64,000 nt of DNA from JAVVWB01 sp036652335 (GTDB lineage Bacteria > Synergistota > Synergistia > Synergistales > Synergistaceae). Under the pieces are notes generated by a model, which saw nothing but the letters and a program-made list of their open reading frames with translations, did not search any database and was not told the origin of the DNA. A program made the position numbers and the translations under genes. Below are positions 33,949 to 43,051 of the stretch, in pieces. Where the stretch lies: assembly GCA_036652335.1 (NCBI GenBank), contig JAVVWB010000004.1:87821-151820 (forward strand), written 5' to 3'. Each line of letters begins with the position of its first letter. The stretch's first letter is position 1.

Positions 33949-35751
33949 ATGAAAAATAAATTTTATTTGTCGTTAATTTTTATATGTTTATTCTCATTTC
34001 CTTGCTTAGCATCAGATAGAGCTCAGTTTATCCTTAAAGAGGATATAATACGAACAAAAGATGTCCATGCAGGTATGATAGGACAAGCTTTTACCGTACT
34101 TAAAGGAGAGAAGGTTATTAGTTTCAAGGTTAAAATTATAGATGTGCTTGATCGTAAGTCTAAACCTAGGAACTTAATACTTTTTAAAATAATAGATAAA
34201 GATATTCTAGAAAATGGTGGAGTCGCTGCGGGAATGAGTGGTTCGCCGATATATGTGCATGGCAAATTAATTGGTGCAATAGGCTATAGTTGGTCTTTTT
34301 CAGATAGAAGTCTCGGTTTAGCAACACCAATAGAAGATATGCTCAATGCGACTAAATGGAAAGATAAAATACCAGTATTACATTCTTTAAACGACAATGA
34401 TAGAGACAGAAGTTCAAATGATTATCTTAATAAAGAGAAATGTGTATATCAGCGCAATTACATAATACCTCTATCAATGCCATTAATGACTGATGGTATT
34501 TCATCTAAGATGCAAACATACTTGGCAAAAGAATTAAATACTAATATATTACCATTGGCAGGGAACTCTGTAGATATGAACAATTTTGTTGACCTAGACT
34601 ATATTCCTAAGCCTGGGAGTGCTATTGGCGTAGCTTTGGTTTGGGGCGATATAAACGTAGGTGGAATCGGAACCTTGACAGCCGTAGATAAAAACAATAA
34701 ATTTATTGCTTTTGCACATCCAATGATGAACAGAGGCTCAATTGCGACACCGGTAACTACAGCAAAAATATTGGAAATTATTCCCAGTTTGGACCATTCA
34801 TTTAAACTTGGGACTATGGGCAAAATAATTGGTCTTGTTACACAAGACAGAGAAGAAGCTATTGCAGGCCAATTTGGAAGACTTGCTCCAGCAATAAGCT
34901 TCCAAGTTATGGTTAATAACTTAGATAGTAATGTGAAAACAGTAAAAAACTTTCAGACGATAGTAGACCCATTTATGACCTCAAAATTGTCTACAAGCGG
35001 AATAGTCGGGATTATAGAAAATTGCTGGGGGCGTAAGGGAGAGGGAACTGTAACTCTTACCTATGAGATAAATGGTGGACAATTGCTTACTCCATGGAAG
35101 AAGAAAAATATAATTTTTTCTCGTACAGACTTGGCAGAAGGAATTTTGAAAGAGATAGAAACATTAACAGAAGTTTTTTCCTTAAATCAATTCCATGATA
35201 TTAACCCCATGGGGATAAAAGTTACTGCAAACATTACTTCAATCACAAATGTTATGAAAATTGAGGAAATTTCTGTCCCAACTGCAGAAGGTGGATATAA
35301 AGCAGGAGAAGACATTAATATCACAGTCACCCTACGAAAATGGAGAGCAGAAAAACAAGTAAGAAAAATTTGTCTAAAAATTCCATCAGATGCAAATGGA
35401 CTTTGTAAAATTAATGTTAGAGCAGGGAATAACTCAAATGTAAATATAGAAAACAACCTTAAACCTAAATTTATAGAAATTACTTCTTTTGAAGACTTTT
35501 TGAAACAACTCTCTTCAGTAGAATCTAATAATATGTTACTCGCTGAAATTGAGTATAATTCAAATAAGAAAAGCTCAAATACAGAACCGGCAGATATAAT
35601 TGATAAAAAGTTTGAGTATCAAAAAATAAAAGAAAAAATAGAAAAAGGTGTTTTCAAAATACTAGAAGAAGAGTCCTTGATAACAGGTAATATGACTACA
35701 TATATTAAGGTAATTAAAAATAATGATTCACAAAAAACTATCAAAAATTAA
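33949..35751 (+). CDS. Secreted SpoIVB-type (peptidase S55) domain protein
   Basis: 600-residue exported protein: a signal peptide (hydrophobic stretch ending FPCLASD), then an S55-like serine-protease domain containing AAGMSGSPIYVHGKLIGAIGYSW, with the likely nucleophile in GMSGSP (S97/S99), and FAHPMMNRGS further on (possible catalytic histidine). The C-terminal half is beta-rich with a charged tail and no recognised domain. SpoIVB cleaves in the sporulation sigma-K checkpoint, but nothing else here suggests sporulation; related S55 proteins occur in non-sporulating diderms. AGGAGA precedes the ATG. It follows prfB closely and overlaps dgkA convergently by 11 bases. Confidence 0.78.
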   Translation: MKNKFYLSLIFICLFSFPCLASDRAQFILKEDIIRTKDVHAGMIGQAFTVLKGEKVISFKVKIIDVLDRKSKPRNLILFKIIDKDILENGGVAAGMSGSPIYVHGKLIGAIGYSWSFSDRSLGLATPIEDMLNATKWKDKIPVLHSLNDNDRDRSSNDYLNKEKCVYQRNYIIPLSMPLMTDGISSKMQTYLAKELNTNILPLAGNSVDMNNFVDLDYIPKPGSAIGVALVWGDINVGGIGTLTAVDKNNKFIAFAHPMMNRGSIATPVTTAKILEIIPSLDHSFKLGTMGKIIGLVTQDREEAIAGQFGRLAPAISFQVMVNNLDSNVKTVKNFQTIVDPFMTSKLSTSGIVGIIENCWGRKGEGTVTLTYEINGGQLLTPWKKKNIIFSRTDLAEGILKEIETLTEVFSLNQFHDINPMGIKVTANITSITNVMKIEEISVPTAEGGYKAGEDINITVTLRKWRAEKQVRKICLKIPSDANGLCKINVRAGNNSNVNIENNLKPKFIEITSFEDFLKQLSSVESNNMLLAEIEYNSNKKSSNTEPADIIDKKFEYQKIKEKIEKGVFKILEEESLITGNMTTYIKVIKNNDSQKTIKN

Positions 35752-36103
35752 TGTTTTTAATAAGTATAAAAAGTATACATCCATATGATGAGAAAAGACT
35801 AAGGAATACAGCAGCTGACAAGATATCTTTGACTTGACGCACTTCTTCTCTGTAATTCTCTCCTAGAATTTTGTCAATTGTAATTTCTATTGATGTGTTT
35901 ATCATTTCCACAATTACTGGACAGATAGACATAAACAAGAAAAACAGGTGTGTTGCTAATGACTTATTCATATAAAATGAAAACAATTGTGTTAATATAA
36001 GGGCGGTAGATTCATTTCTAATTGCCTTTTCACTCTTAAATGCAAATATTAAACCATTAATAGAATAAATAGTTTTTGAAAAAAGTGATGAATTTTTTAA
36101 CAT
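35741..36103 (-). CDS. dgkA: Diacylglycerol/undecaprenol kinase (DgkA family)
   Basis: Small integral-membrane lipid kinase. 120 residues with three hydrophobic helices and the DgkA signature EMINTSIEITIDKI followed by KDILSAAVFLS. RNEST near the N-terminus matches the surface helix. Homologues use diacylglycerol in LPS-makers with MDO or undecaprenol in Gram-positives; the substrate cannot be told from sequence here. A GGAGAG site precedes the ATG. Confidence 0.87.
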   Translation of the reverse strand: MLKNSSLFSKTIYSINGLIFAFKSEKAIRNESTALILTQLFSFYMNKSLATHLFFLFMSICPVIVEMINTSIEITIDKILGENYREEVRQVKDILSAAVFLSLFSSYGCILFILIKNINF

Positions 36104-36174
36104 GAGGCATTTCTCTCCATTCTGTTGTATTGTGTGTTGTTCTTAAGTTGTTGTAATGTGAGTGCTTATCACAC

Positions 36175-36203
36175 TTGCTCAATATATGATTGGCATATAT
36201 AAT
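36175..36203 (+). promoter_or_regulatory. Candidate promoter of ileS
   Basis: TTGCTC (36175-36180), 17-base spacer, TATAAT (36198-36203), about 60 bases before the ileS start. Confidence 0.6.
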
Positions 36204-36264
36204 ACGTTGTTATATGTTTAAAGTAAATTATATTAGTTGTAAGTTATATACGGGAGGTAGCAAA

Positions 36265-39048
36265 ATGTCAAAAGATTATAAAGATACGCTGTTTTTACCT
36301 AAGACATCATTTCCAATGCGTGCTAATTTAGCACAGAGAGAGCCAGATTTTCTAAAATTTTGGGAAGAAATTGATCTCTACAATGAGCTAAAAAATAAAA
36401 ATAGAGGTAAAACTCCATTTATTCTTCACGATGGGCCCCCATATGCTAATGCAAGTATACATATAGGAACGGCAACAAACAAGATACTTAAAGATTTTGT
36501 GGTTAAATACAAATCACAAAGAGGTTATTTTACACCATTTGTACCTGGTTATGATACACATGGTCTGCCTATTGAACTAAAGGTTCTCAAAGAACTCGGA
36601 ATAGATGTTGACAAGATCTCCCCGATAGAATTGAGGGAGAAATGTGCTAATTATGCGAAAAAGTTTGTTGACGTACAAACTGGCCAGTTCAAACGACTTG
36701 GTGTTATTGCTGACTGGGAACACCCATATATGACACTTATTCCTGCTTATGAAGCAACCCAAATAGAAGGCTTTGCTGAGATGGTAGAAAAAGATTTAGT
36801 CTACAAAGGAAGAAAATCAATATACTGGTGCACGGATTGTCAAACTGCCCTAGCTGCAGCAGAGATTGAATACGGAGATGAAACTTCTCCTTCAATCTTT
36901 GTTGCATATCAATACGATGAAGCTAAATCAATCTTTAAAGAGTTAGAAGATAAAGATGTAAATGTAATAATTTGGACAACAACTCCGTGGACATTGCCGG
37001 CTTCAATGGCAGTAGCATTACACGCAAAGTATGACTATGGATTCTATGAAGCTGGAGATAAAGTCTATTTGATAGCACAAGATTTAAAAGATGAAGTTGA
37101 AAAAGCTACAGGGCTTCAATTTACGTCTCTTCTTGTTTCGTGTAAAGGTGCCGTCTTGGAGAACAGTAAAACAAAACATCCCTTCTATGATAGAGAGTTA
37201 CCAATAGTCTTGGCTGATTATGTAACTTTAGATTCAGGTACAGGATGTGTACATACTGCACCTGGTCATGGTACTGATGACTACGAAACTGGTGTGCGTT
37301 ACGGGATCGAAATATATAATCCTGTTGATGAAACAGGTCACTACTATATGGATACACCTCTTTTTGCAGGGCTCTCACTTGCTGAAGGAGAAAAAAAGGT
37401 TTTTGAGCTTTTGAATTCTTCAAAAAGACTGCTAGGTTTGCAGAAAATTAAGCACTCATATCCGCATTGTTGGCGTTGCAAAAAGCCTGTTATTTTTAGA
37501 GCAACTGAACAATGGTTTGTAGCTGTCTCAAAATTTAAAGATCAAGCTTTGAAATGTATTGATGAAGTAAAATGGGTGCCTGAATGGGGAAAAGACCGTA
37601 TTACTAATATGGTAAAAGATCGCTCAGACTGGTGCATAAGTCGCCAACGTACATGGGGCGTACCAATTCCTGCTTTCTACTGTGAAGATTGTAATGAGGT
37701 AATTCTTACAGAAGATAGAGTACGCTTGGTTGCAAAAAAAGTACGTGAATTTGGAAGCAATTGCTGGTGGTCAATGACACCATCTGAACTTGTGGGAGAC
37801 TTGGCAGTCTGTCCTAAGTGTGGATCAAAACACCTAAAAAAAGATACCGACATTATGGACGTTTGGTTTGATTCAGGGACGAGCCATACAGCCGTTTTGG
37901 AAAACTGGAAAGACTTATCATGGCCTGCCGATATGTATCTTGAAGGAAGTGACCAACATAGAGGTTGGTTCCAAACATCATTGCTAAATAGTGTTGCAAC
38001 AAGAGGCACTGCACCATATAAAACAGTCTTAACACATGGATTCATTATGGCTGGAGATGGAAGAAAGATGTCAAAGTCTTTGGGTAATGTTATGACACCA
38101 GAGAAAATTAGTGATAAAAATGGTGCTGATATATTAAGACTTTGGGTCGCTTCTTCTGATTATCGTGGTGATGTAAGAATATCAGAAGAAATCTTTGACA
38201 ATTTGATTGAATCTTACAGAAGAATACGTAACACAGCCAGATTCTTGTTAGCTAACCTAAAAGATTTCGATCCAAGAAAAGACCTCATTTCTGATAAAGA
38301 GTTAAAACCAATTGATAAATATATTCTTATAAAGTTGGAGAAATTAAGACAGAGAGTAACAGACGGACTTGATGAATTTGAATTCCATCAGCCTATGACC
38401 TTGATTCATCAGTTCTGCGATAATGAACTTAGCTCATTTTATATAGATGTGAGCAAAGATGAACTGTATGCTGATGCAGAAAAATCACTTTCTAGGGCCT
38501 CAATAAGAACAGTAATGTGGAAAGTTTTAAAAACAATTACTCAAATTATGTCACCAGTCTTGTCATTCACAGCAGAAGAAATTTGGCAACAAATTAGGGA
38601 AATGAATCCGGAACTTCCTATAAGTGTATTTCTTGAAGATTGGCCTTCTAAAATAATAGAAGAAGATGATATAGAGCTAGTAGATAGGTGGGACTCTGCT
38701 ATAACAGCAAGACAAGCGGTCCTAAGAGCTTTAGAGTCTGCTAGAACTAAAGGAATAATAGGACATCCTCTTGATGCTGAGATAGAAATCGTTCTTTCTA
38801 CATCTTACAAGAATATACTATCTAATATTACAGATACTGAATGGGAAAAGGTTTTAATAGTTTCATCTGCGAAAATTGTCGAAGTACTTTCAGAACACAA
38901 CGAAATTGTTTATGATGATGAACTTACAGAGATTTTAGTTGGTGTAAACAAAGCTAAAGCCGAAAAATGTCCTCGTTGTTGGAAAAAACGTACTGAAGTT
39001 GCAACACAAGAAGTTTGCAATCGTTGCAAACATGTCCTTGAAAAATAA
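36265..39048 (+). CDS. ileS: Isoleucyl-tRNA synthetase
   Basis: Class I aminoacyl-tRNA synthetase charging isoleucine; about 927 residues, bacterial type. GPPYANASIHIGTATNKIL carries the HIGH-like motif (about residue 69), the CP1 editing domain includes WTTTPWTLPASMAVAL and GTGCVHTAPGHG, GRKMSKSLGN is KMSKS (about 601) and the C-terminal zinc finger is CPRCWKK with CNRCKHV. ATG 36265 follows GGGAGGT; the extra upstream frame is leader. No T-box is visible before it. Confidence 0.97.
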   Translation: MSKDYKDTLFLPKTSFPMRANLAQREPDFLKFWEEIDLYNELKNKNRGKTPFILHDGPPYANASIHIGTATNKILKDFVVKYKSQRGYFTPFVPGYDTHGLPIELKVLKELGIDVDKISPIELREKCANYAKKFVDVQTGQFKRLGVIADWEHPYMTLIPAYEATQIEGFAEMVEKDLVYKGRKSIYWCTDCQTALAAAEIEYGDETSPSIFVAYQYDEAKSIFKELEDKDVNVIIWTTTPWTLPASMAVALHAKYDYGFYEAGDKVYLIAQDLKDEVEKATGLQFTSLLVSCKGAVLENSKTKHPFYDRELPIVLADYVTLDSGTGCVHTAPGHGTDDYETGVRYGIEIYNPVDETGHYYMDTPLFAGLSLAEGEKKVFELLNSSKRLLGLQKIKHSYPHCWRCKKPVIFRATEQWFVAVSKFKDQALKCIDEVKWVPEWGKDRITNMVKDRSDWCISRQRTWGVPIPAFYCEDCNEVILTEDRVRLVAKKVREFGSNCWWSMTPSELVGDLAVCPKCGSKHLKKDTDIMDVWFDSGTSHTAVLENWKDLSWPADMYLEGSDQHRGWFQTSLLNSVATRGTAPYKTVLTHGFIMAGDGRKMSKSLGNVMTPEKISDKNGADILRLWVASSDYRGDVRISEEIFDNLIESYRRIRNTARFLLANLKDFDPRKDLISDKELKPIDKYILIKLEKLRQRVTDGLDEFEFHQPMTLIHQFCDNELSSFYIDVSKDELYADAEKSLSRASIRTVMWKVLKTITQIMSPVLSFTAEEIWQQIREMNPELPISVFLEDWPSKIIEEDDIELVDRWDSAITARQAVLRALESARTKGIIGHPLDAEIEIVLSTSYKNILSNITDTEWEKVLIVSSAKIVEVLSEHNEIVYDDELTEILVGVNKAKAEKCPRCWKKRTEVATQEVCNRCKHVLEK

Positions 39049-39070
39049 ATTAAATTCTATTTGTCTAACT

Positions 39071-39110
39071 AACAGTGATAAGGAGAGTCAGTTGTCTCCT
39101 TGTCACTGTT
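39071..39110 (+). promoter_or_regulatory. Stable hairpin covering the apparent rluD ribosome-binding site
   Basis: AACAGTGATAAGGAGA pairs with TCTCCTTGTCACTGTT: 16 bp with one T-G pair and an eight-base loop, 22 bases after the ileS stop. AAGGAGA, a good Shine-Dalgarno, lies in the 5' arm and a TTG start candidate (39092) begins in the loop. No T-run follows, so it is not a typical terminator. Confidence 0.7.
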
Positions 39111-40066
39111 GTTGTAGACAGAAAGATGTTTTGTTAGATTCAGAAACAAAATTTCTTGTAACAGAAGAAATGAAAGAACATAGATTAGATTATTTTGTCT
39201 CACGTGAATTAGGTATAAGTAGAAAATTTGCACAGACGCTTATTAAAGATGCTAATGTAAGGACTATTCCTGAGCGTAGGATAAAACCATCTATAAAGGT
39301 AAAAGTAGACGAAGAAATTATAATAACGTTGCCGCCCATAGAGGAGCTTGATCTTGAGCCAGAAGACGTAGCCTTTGAAGTAATATATTTTGACAATGAT
39401 ATTATTGTTATAAATAAGCCTGCAGGACTTGTGGTACACCCAGCTCCAGGACATTGGACAGGGACACTTGTACACGGTCTACTGTTTAGATTTCCTGACA
39501 TGGGATGTTTGAATGGTGTGAAAAGACCAGGGATTGTTCATCGGTTAGACTCTACAACATCAGGACTTATGGTGATTGCTCGTAATGGTTTGGCACAAGA
39601 GGCATTATTTAGGGATTTTAGAGATAGACGTATATATAAAGAATACATTGCTTTATGTCATGGTATACCTTCTGCTAAAGAGGGAATAATTAAATATCCT
39701 ATTGGAAGGGATCCATATAACAGGACTAGAATGGCAATAACCGACGATGGAAGAGATGCGTGGACAGACTATAGTGTTATTTGGAGTAAATTAAATTATT
39801 CATTGGTTCGTTGTTTGCTTCATACTGGGCGGACTCATCAAATAAGAGTACACATGGCTTCTATACGTTGTCCTTTGGTTGGTGATAGACTATACTGCCC
39901 AAACAAAGTATCTTCGTTCGGTAGCGAGCGGGTGTTTTTACATGCATGGAAACTAAAGTTCAAACATCCTAGAACTGGCGAGGAGATGTCTTTCCTTCAA
40001 CCTATACCTAGTGAGTTGTCGTTGTTTCTAAAAGGAATTGTTGATAAAGACTTGAGTCTGCTATAG
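39092..40066 (+). CDS. RluA/RluD family pseudouridine synthase
   Basis: Makes pseudouridine in 23S rRNA or tRNA. An S4 domain (RLDYFVSRELGISRKFAQTLI) is followed by the catalytic domain: INKPAGLVVHPAPGH, then GIVHRLDSTTSGLMVIAR with the catalytic aspartate in HRLDSTTSG, and LLHTGRTHQIRVHM. The start is unclear: TTG 39092 has a good Shine-Dalgarno but gives an odd cysteine-rich beginning (SPCHCCC), while TTG 39131 or ATG 39171 would start at the S4 domain. No lspA lies between it and ileS, unlike many genomes. Its 3' end overlaps rqcH on the other strand by 59 bases. Confidence 0.88.
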   Translation: MSPCHCCCRQKDVLLDSETKFLVTEEMKEHRLDYFVSRELGISRKFAQTLIKDANVRTIPERRIKPSIKVKVDEEIIITLPPIEELDLEPEDVAFEVIYFDNDIIVINKPAGLVVHPAPGHWTGTLVHGLLFRFPDMGCLNGVKRPGIVHRLDSTTSGLMVIARNGLAQEALFRDFRDRRIYKEYIALCHGIPSAKEGIIKYPIGRDPYNRTRMAITDDGRDAWTDYSVIWSKLNYSLVRCLLHTGRTHQIRVHMASIRCPLVGDRLYCPNKVSSFGSERVFLHAWKLKFKHPRTGEEMSFLQPIPSELSLFLKGIVDKDLSLL

Positions 40067-41666
40067 TTGAGCTGAAATTTTTATACGTAACATTTGCAAT
40101 CTCTCCTTTTATAGGAGAGATAAATTTTTTCTGAGTGTGGTCAACTCTAATTCTGTTTTCGTTTTTTGCTTTTGAATAATTAACTGCAATTGAAGAACAT
40201 AAATCAAACAATATTGTCATGCGCTCAGATGTAACTGTTGTTGTCATTCGAAGAATAACATGTGTTCCCGGAATTCCTTGTGCGTGAAACCATATATCAT
40301 CAGGTGCGGCAAGTTTGAAAGTTACATAATGATTCCCCTTTGCTGACAACCCAATAAAAATGATTGAATCTTCAAGAATGATACGTTTGTGTGGGAAAAA
40401 TGGTTCTTTCAATTGTTGTTTCTTCGTTTGATTTATTCTACGTGGTAAGTGTAATTCGTCAGCAATATAGTCAATTGCTTTTATCTCATCACAACAATCA
40501 AGTAGTACTTCTTCTTCAATCAAATCATTAAGTTCTCCTTGAACTTTCTTAACTAATATTTGCGCATTAGACTGTGACTGTAGAATTTTTTTGTATTTTT
40601 TAAAATAAAATTTAGCATTTTGCGAAAAGGTTAGTGAAGGAATAATTGGTACAGAAACCGAAAGTTTTTCTCCTTGCTCACTAAAATATGATAAATTACA
40701 TTCAGATTCTCCCTGCTTGATATTCCATAGGTTATATATAATTGCATCTCCATATTTTTTATATAGGGTCGCATCTGTTGTAGTAATTAAATTTTCAATG
40801 TCACCTAATTGCTTTTCTCTGCGAATAATTTCTTTACGCAGATGTTTCTTAATGTTTTTTTTGTGTGAATTTAGTTTATTTTGATAAATACTTGAAGTAG
40901 TTAAATAGTATCCAATGTTTTCTAAGGACAATATTTCCTCACTTTTTAGTGAAATATCATTGGGAAGAATAGTTATATAATTTTGGATTCGAACTAATTT
41001 ATAATTATCAAAGTTTCTGATATCCTTCAAACTTTCAATAACTTTTATACTGGTCTCTAATTCAACATAACTTAAAGTTTTTGCGAGAAAATTTCCTATT
41101 CCGACGATAGACTTCAATGTTTCTTTAGAAGGGGCATCAATCCACTTCTCAATTGAAATACCTGCTATTTCAGGAGGAAGTTTATAAGAGACTCCAGGTA
41201 ATATTGTCCTATGAGAATTTCTTTCTGGATAAATATGTTTTGCTGTCTCAGTAATTATATTGTTTTCATCTACCATTAACAAATTACTTAGTCTTTCCAT
41301 CGGTTCAAAAATTATAGTTATATTTTTAAAAAAGCCTAGTCCTATTGTTTTTCTAAAAATTAGACGTATTATCCTATCATTATTAATTTGATTAATATCA
41401 ACTAATTCAGTACCTACAAGCTGACTTTTTAATGAGGTTGATATTGGTGGTGTTGTTGCTATTTCTGAAAATAATTCTTTTTTTTCTTTGTCATCAATAA
41501 CAGCTATGCCATAGCTTGAAGTGTCCCATGATATCAATAAAGACTTGCCATTGCTGAATGTAAGTGTTACGAATTTGTCTTGTGATTCAATCTTTTGGAC
41601 TCTTTTACCTATAAAAAAAGATGCTTTATTAATAAGTAGTGGAATAATTTCTACGCCATAGGACAA
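40008..41666 (-). CDS. rqcH: Ribosome quality-control factor RqcH (NFACT family)
   Basis: NFACT protein; Bacillus RqcH binds stalled 50S subunits and adds alanine tails. About 552 residues: NFACT-N (start to about 200), helix-hairpin and long coiled coil (KKHLRKEIIRREKQLGDIE) and C-terminal NFACT-R with DDIWFHAQGIPGTHVIL, AVNYSKAKNENRIRVDHT and the SPIKG segment. The longest frame starts at GTG 41675 within GAGGTG; TTG 41666 is spaced correctly. Older annotations call such proteins fibronectin-binding. Convergent overlap with the rluD-like gene at its 3' end. Confidence 0.9.
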   Translation of the reverse strand: MSYGVEIIPLLINKASFFIGKRVQKIESQDKFVTLTFSNGKSLLISWDTSSYGIAVIDDKEKKELFSEIATTPPISTSLKSQLVGTELVDINQINNDRIIRLIFRKTIGLGFFKNITIIFEPMERLSNLLMVDENNIITETAKHIYPERNSHRTILPGVSYKLPPEIAGISIEKWIDAPSKETLKSIVGIGNFLAKTLSYVELETSIKVIESLKDIRNFDNYKLVRIQNYITILPNDISLKSEEILSLENIGYYLTTSSIYQNKLNSHKKNIKKHLRKEIIRREKQLGDIENLITTTDATLYKKYGDAIIYNLWNIKQGESECNLSYFSEQGEKLSVSVPIIPSLTFSQNAKFYFKKYKKILQSQSNAQILVKKVQGELNDLIEEEVLLDCCDEIKAIDYIADELHLPRRINQTKKQQLKEPFFPHKRIILEDSIIFIGLSAKGNHYVTFKLAAPDDIWFHAQGIPGTHVILRMTTTVTSERMTILFDLCSSIAVNYSKAKNENRIRVDHTQKKFISPIKGEIANVTYKNFSSTIADSSLYQQFLLETTTTH

Positions 41667-41803
41667 TGAAAACACCTCAATTTTAAATTTTACTCACTGT
41701 TATTCTATAATCATATCCTCTAAAAAGCTATACATAAACTTAATTAGGTTATAAAATATACTCAACTGTTGCATAACAGAATATTATATGGAGGTGTTTG
41801 AAG

Positions 41804-43006
41804 ATGAGCAAAGAGAGATATCTTATTTCGTCGGAATCAGTGACAGAAGGACATCCAGACAAACTCGCCGATCAAATATCAGATGCAATATTGGACGCAA
41901 TTTTAGAGCAAGATCCTACGAGTAGAGTTGCTTGTGAAACATTAGTAAGTACAGGCCTAATCGTTGTCGCTGGTGAAATTACAACTTCTTGCTATGTTGA
42001 CATTCCAAAAGTAGCCAGAATGACCGTTAAAGAGGTCGGATACACAAGAGCGAAATATGGTTTTGATGGAGATACGTGTGCAGTAATGACATCAATTGAT
42101 GAACAATCTCCAGATATTGCACAAGGTGTTGATAAGGCACTTGAAGCGAGATCTTTATCTGAAGATGAAATTAATAAAACTGGAGCTGGTGACCAGGGGT
42201 TAATGGTAGGCTATGCTTCTGATGAAACAGAAGAATTGATGCCACTTCCTATTTCTTTAGCACATAAACTTACGAGAAAATTAGCTGAACTGAGAAAAGA
42301 ACGTGTTCTACCATATTTAAGACCGGATGGGAAAAGTCAGGTAACTGTTGAATATGATGATGGCAAACCGAAGAGAATTGATACGATTGTCATAAGTACG
42401 CAACATCACCCTGCTGTTGATCAGTCTCAAATTGAGTTTGACTTAAAAGAGCTTTTAATAAAAGAAGTTATCCCTGCCAAGTTAATGGATAGCGAAACAA
42501 GAATAATAATAAATCCAACTGGTAAATTTGTACTAGGTGGACCGCAGGCTGATACTGGCTTAACAGGAAGAAAAATTATTGTTGACACATATGGTGGAGC
42601 TGTTTCACATGGAGGCGGCGCTTTTTCTGGAAAAGATCCAACGAAGGTAGATAGATCTGGAGCATATATGGCTCGTTATGTTGCAAAGAATGTTGTCGCA
42701 TCAGGCTTAGCTTCTTCGTGTCAAATACAAGTTGCTTATGCAATTGGTCTAGCAAACCCTGTCTCAATAATGGTGGAAACATTTAATACAGGTAAAATCT
42801 CAGATAGTCAAATAGCAACTTTGATTAGAGAAAATTTTGATTTTAGGCCAGCTGCAATTATAAAGAATCTTGATTTATGTAAAGCACAATATAAGCGTCT
42901 TGCTTCGTATGGACATATGGGACGAATTGATTTAGACCCAATCCCTGCTTGGGAAAAAACAGACAAGGCAGAGATATTGAGAAACGAAGCAAAAAATAGA
43001 TTTTAA
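41804..43006 (+). CDS. metK: S-adenosylmethionine synthetase
   Basis: Makes S-adenosylmethionine from methionine and ATP. 400 residues: SESVTEGHPDKLADQISDA at the N-terminus, GAGDQGLMVGYA (ATP binding), and GGAFSGKDPTKVDRSGAYMAR with KNVVASGLA. ATG 41804 is seven bases after GGAGGTG. No SAM riboswitch is visible in the short leader. Confidence 0.97.
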   Translation: MSKERYLISSESVTEGHPDKLADQISDAILDAILEQDPTSRVACETLVSTGLIVVAGEITTSCYVDIPKVARMTVKEVGYTRAKYGFDGDTCAVMTSIDEQSPDIAQGVDKALEARSLSEDEINKTGAGDQGLMVGYASDETEELMPLPISLAHKLTRKLAELRKERVLPYLRPDGKSQVTVEYDDGKPKRIDTIVISTQHHPAVDQSQIEFDLKELLIKEVIPAKLMDSETRIIINPTGKFVLGGPQADTGLTGRKIIVDTYGGAVSHGGGAFSGKDPTKVDRSGAYMARYVAKNVVASGLASSCQIQVAYAIGLANPVSIMVETFNTGKISDSQIATLIRENFDFRPAAIIKNLDLCKAQYKRLASYGHMGRIDLDPIPAWEKTDKAEILRNEAKNRF

Positions 43007-43015
43007 TCTTAATAT

Positions 43016-43051
43016 TTGGAATGAGAAATATAATTATATTTCTCATTCCAA
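43016..43051 (+). repeat. 36-base perfect palindrome between metK and comF-like gene
   Basis: TTGGAATGAGAAATATAA followed directly by its complement. It ends at the base before the comF-like ATG. It may end metK transcripts, although no T-run follows. Confidence 0.75.

Noticed and set aside
41680..41803. SAM riboswitch before metK
   Set aside because: The leader is short and lacks the conserved S-box cores and any terminator.
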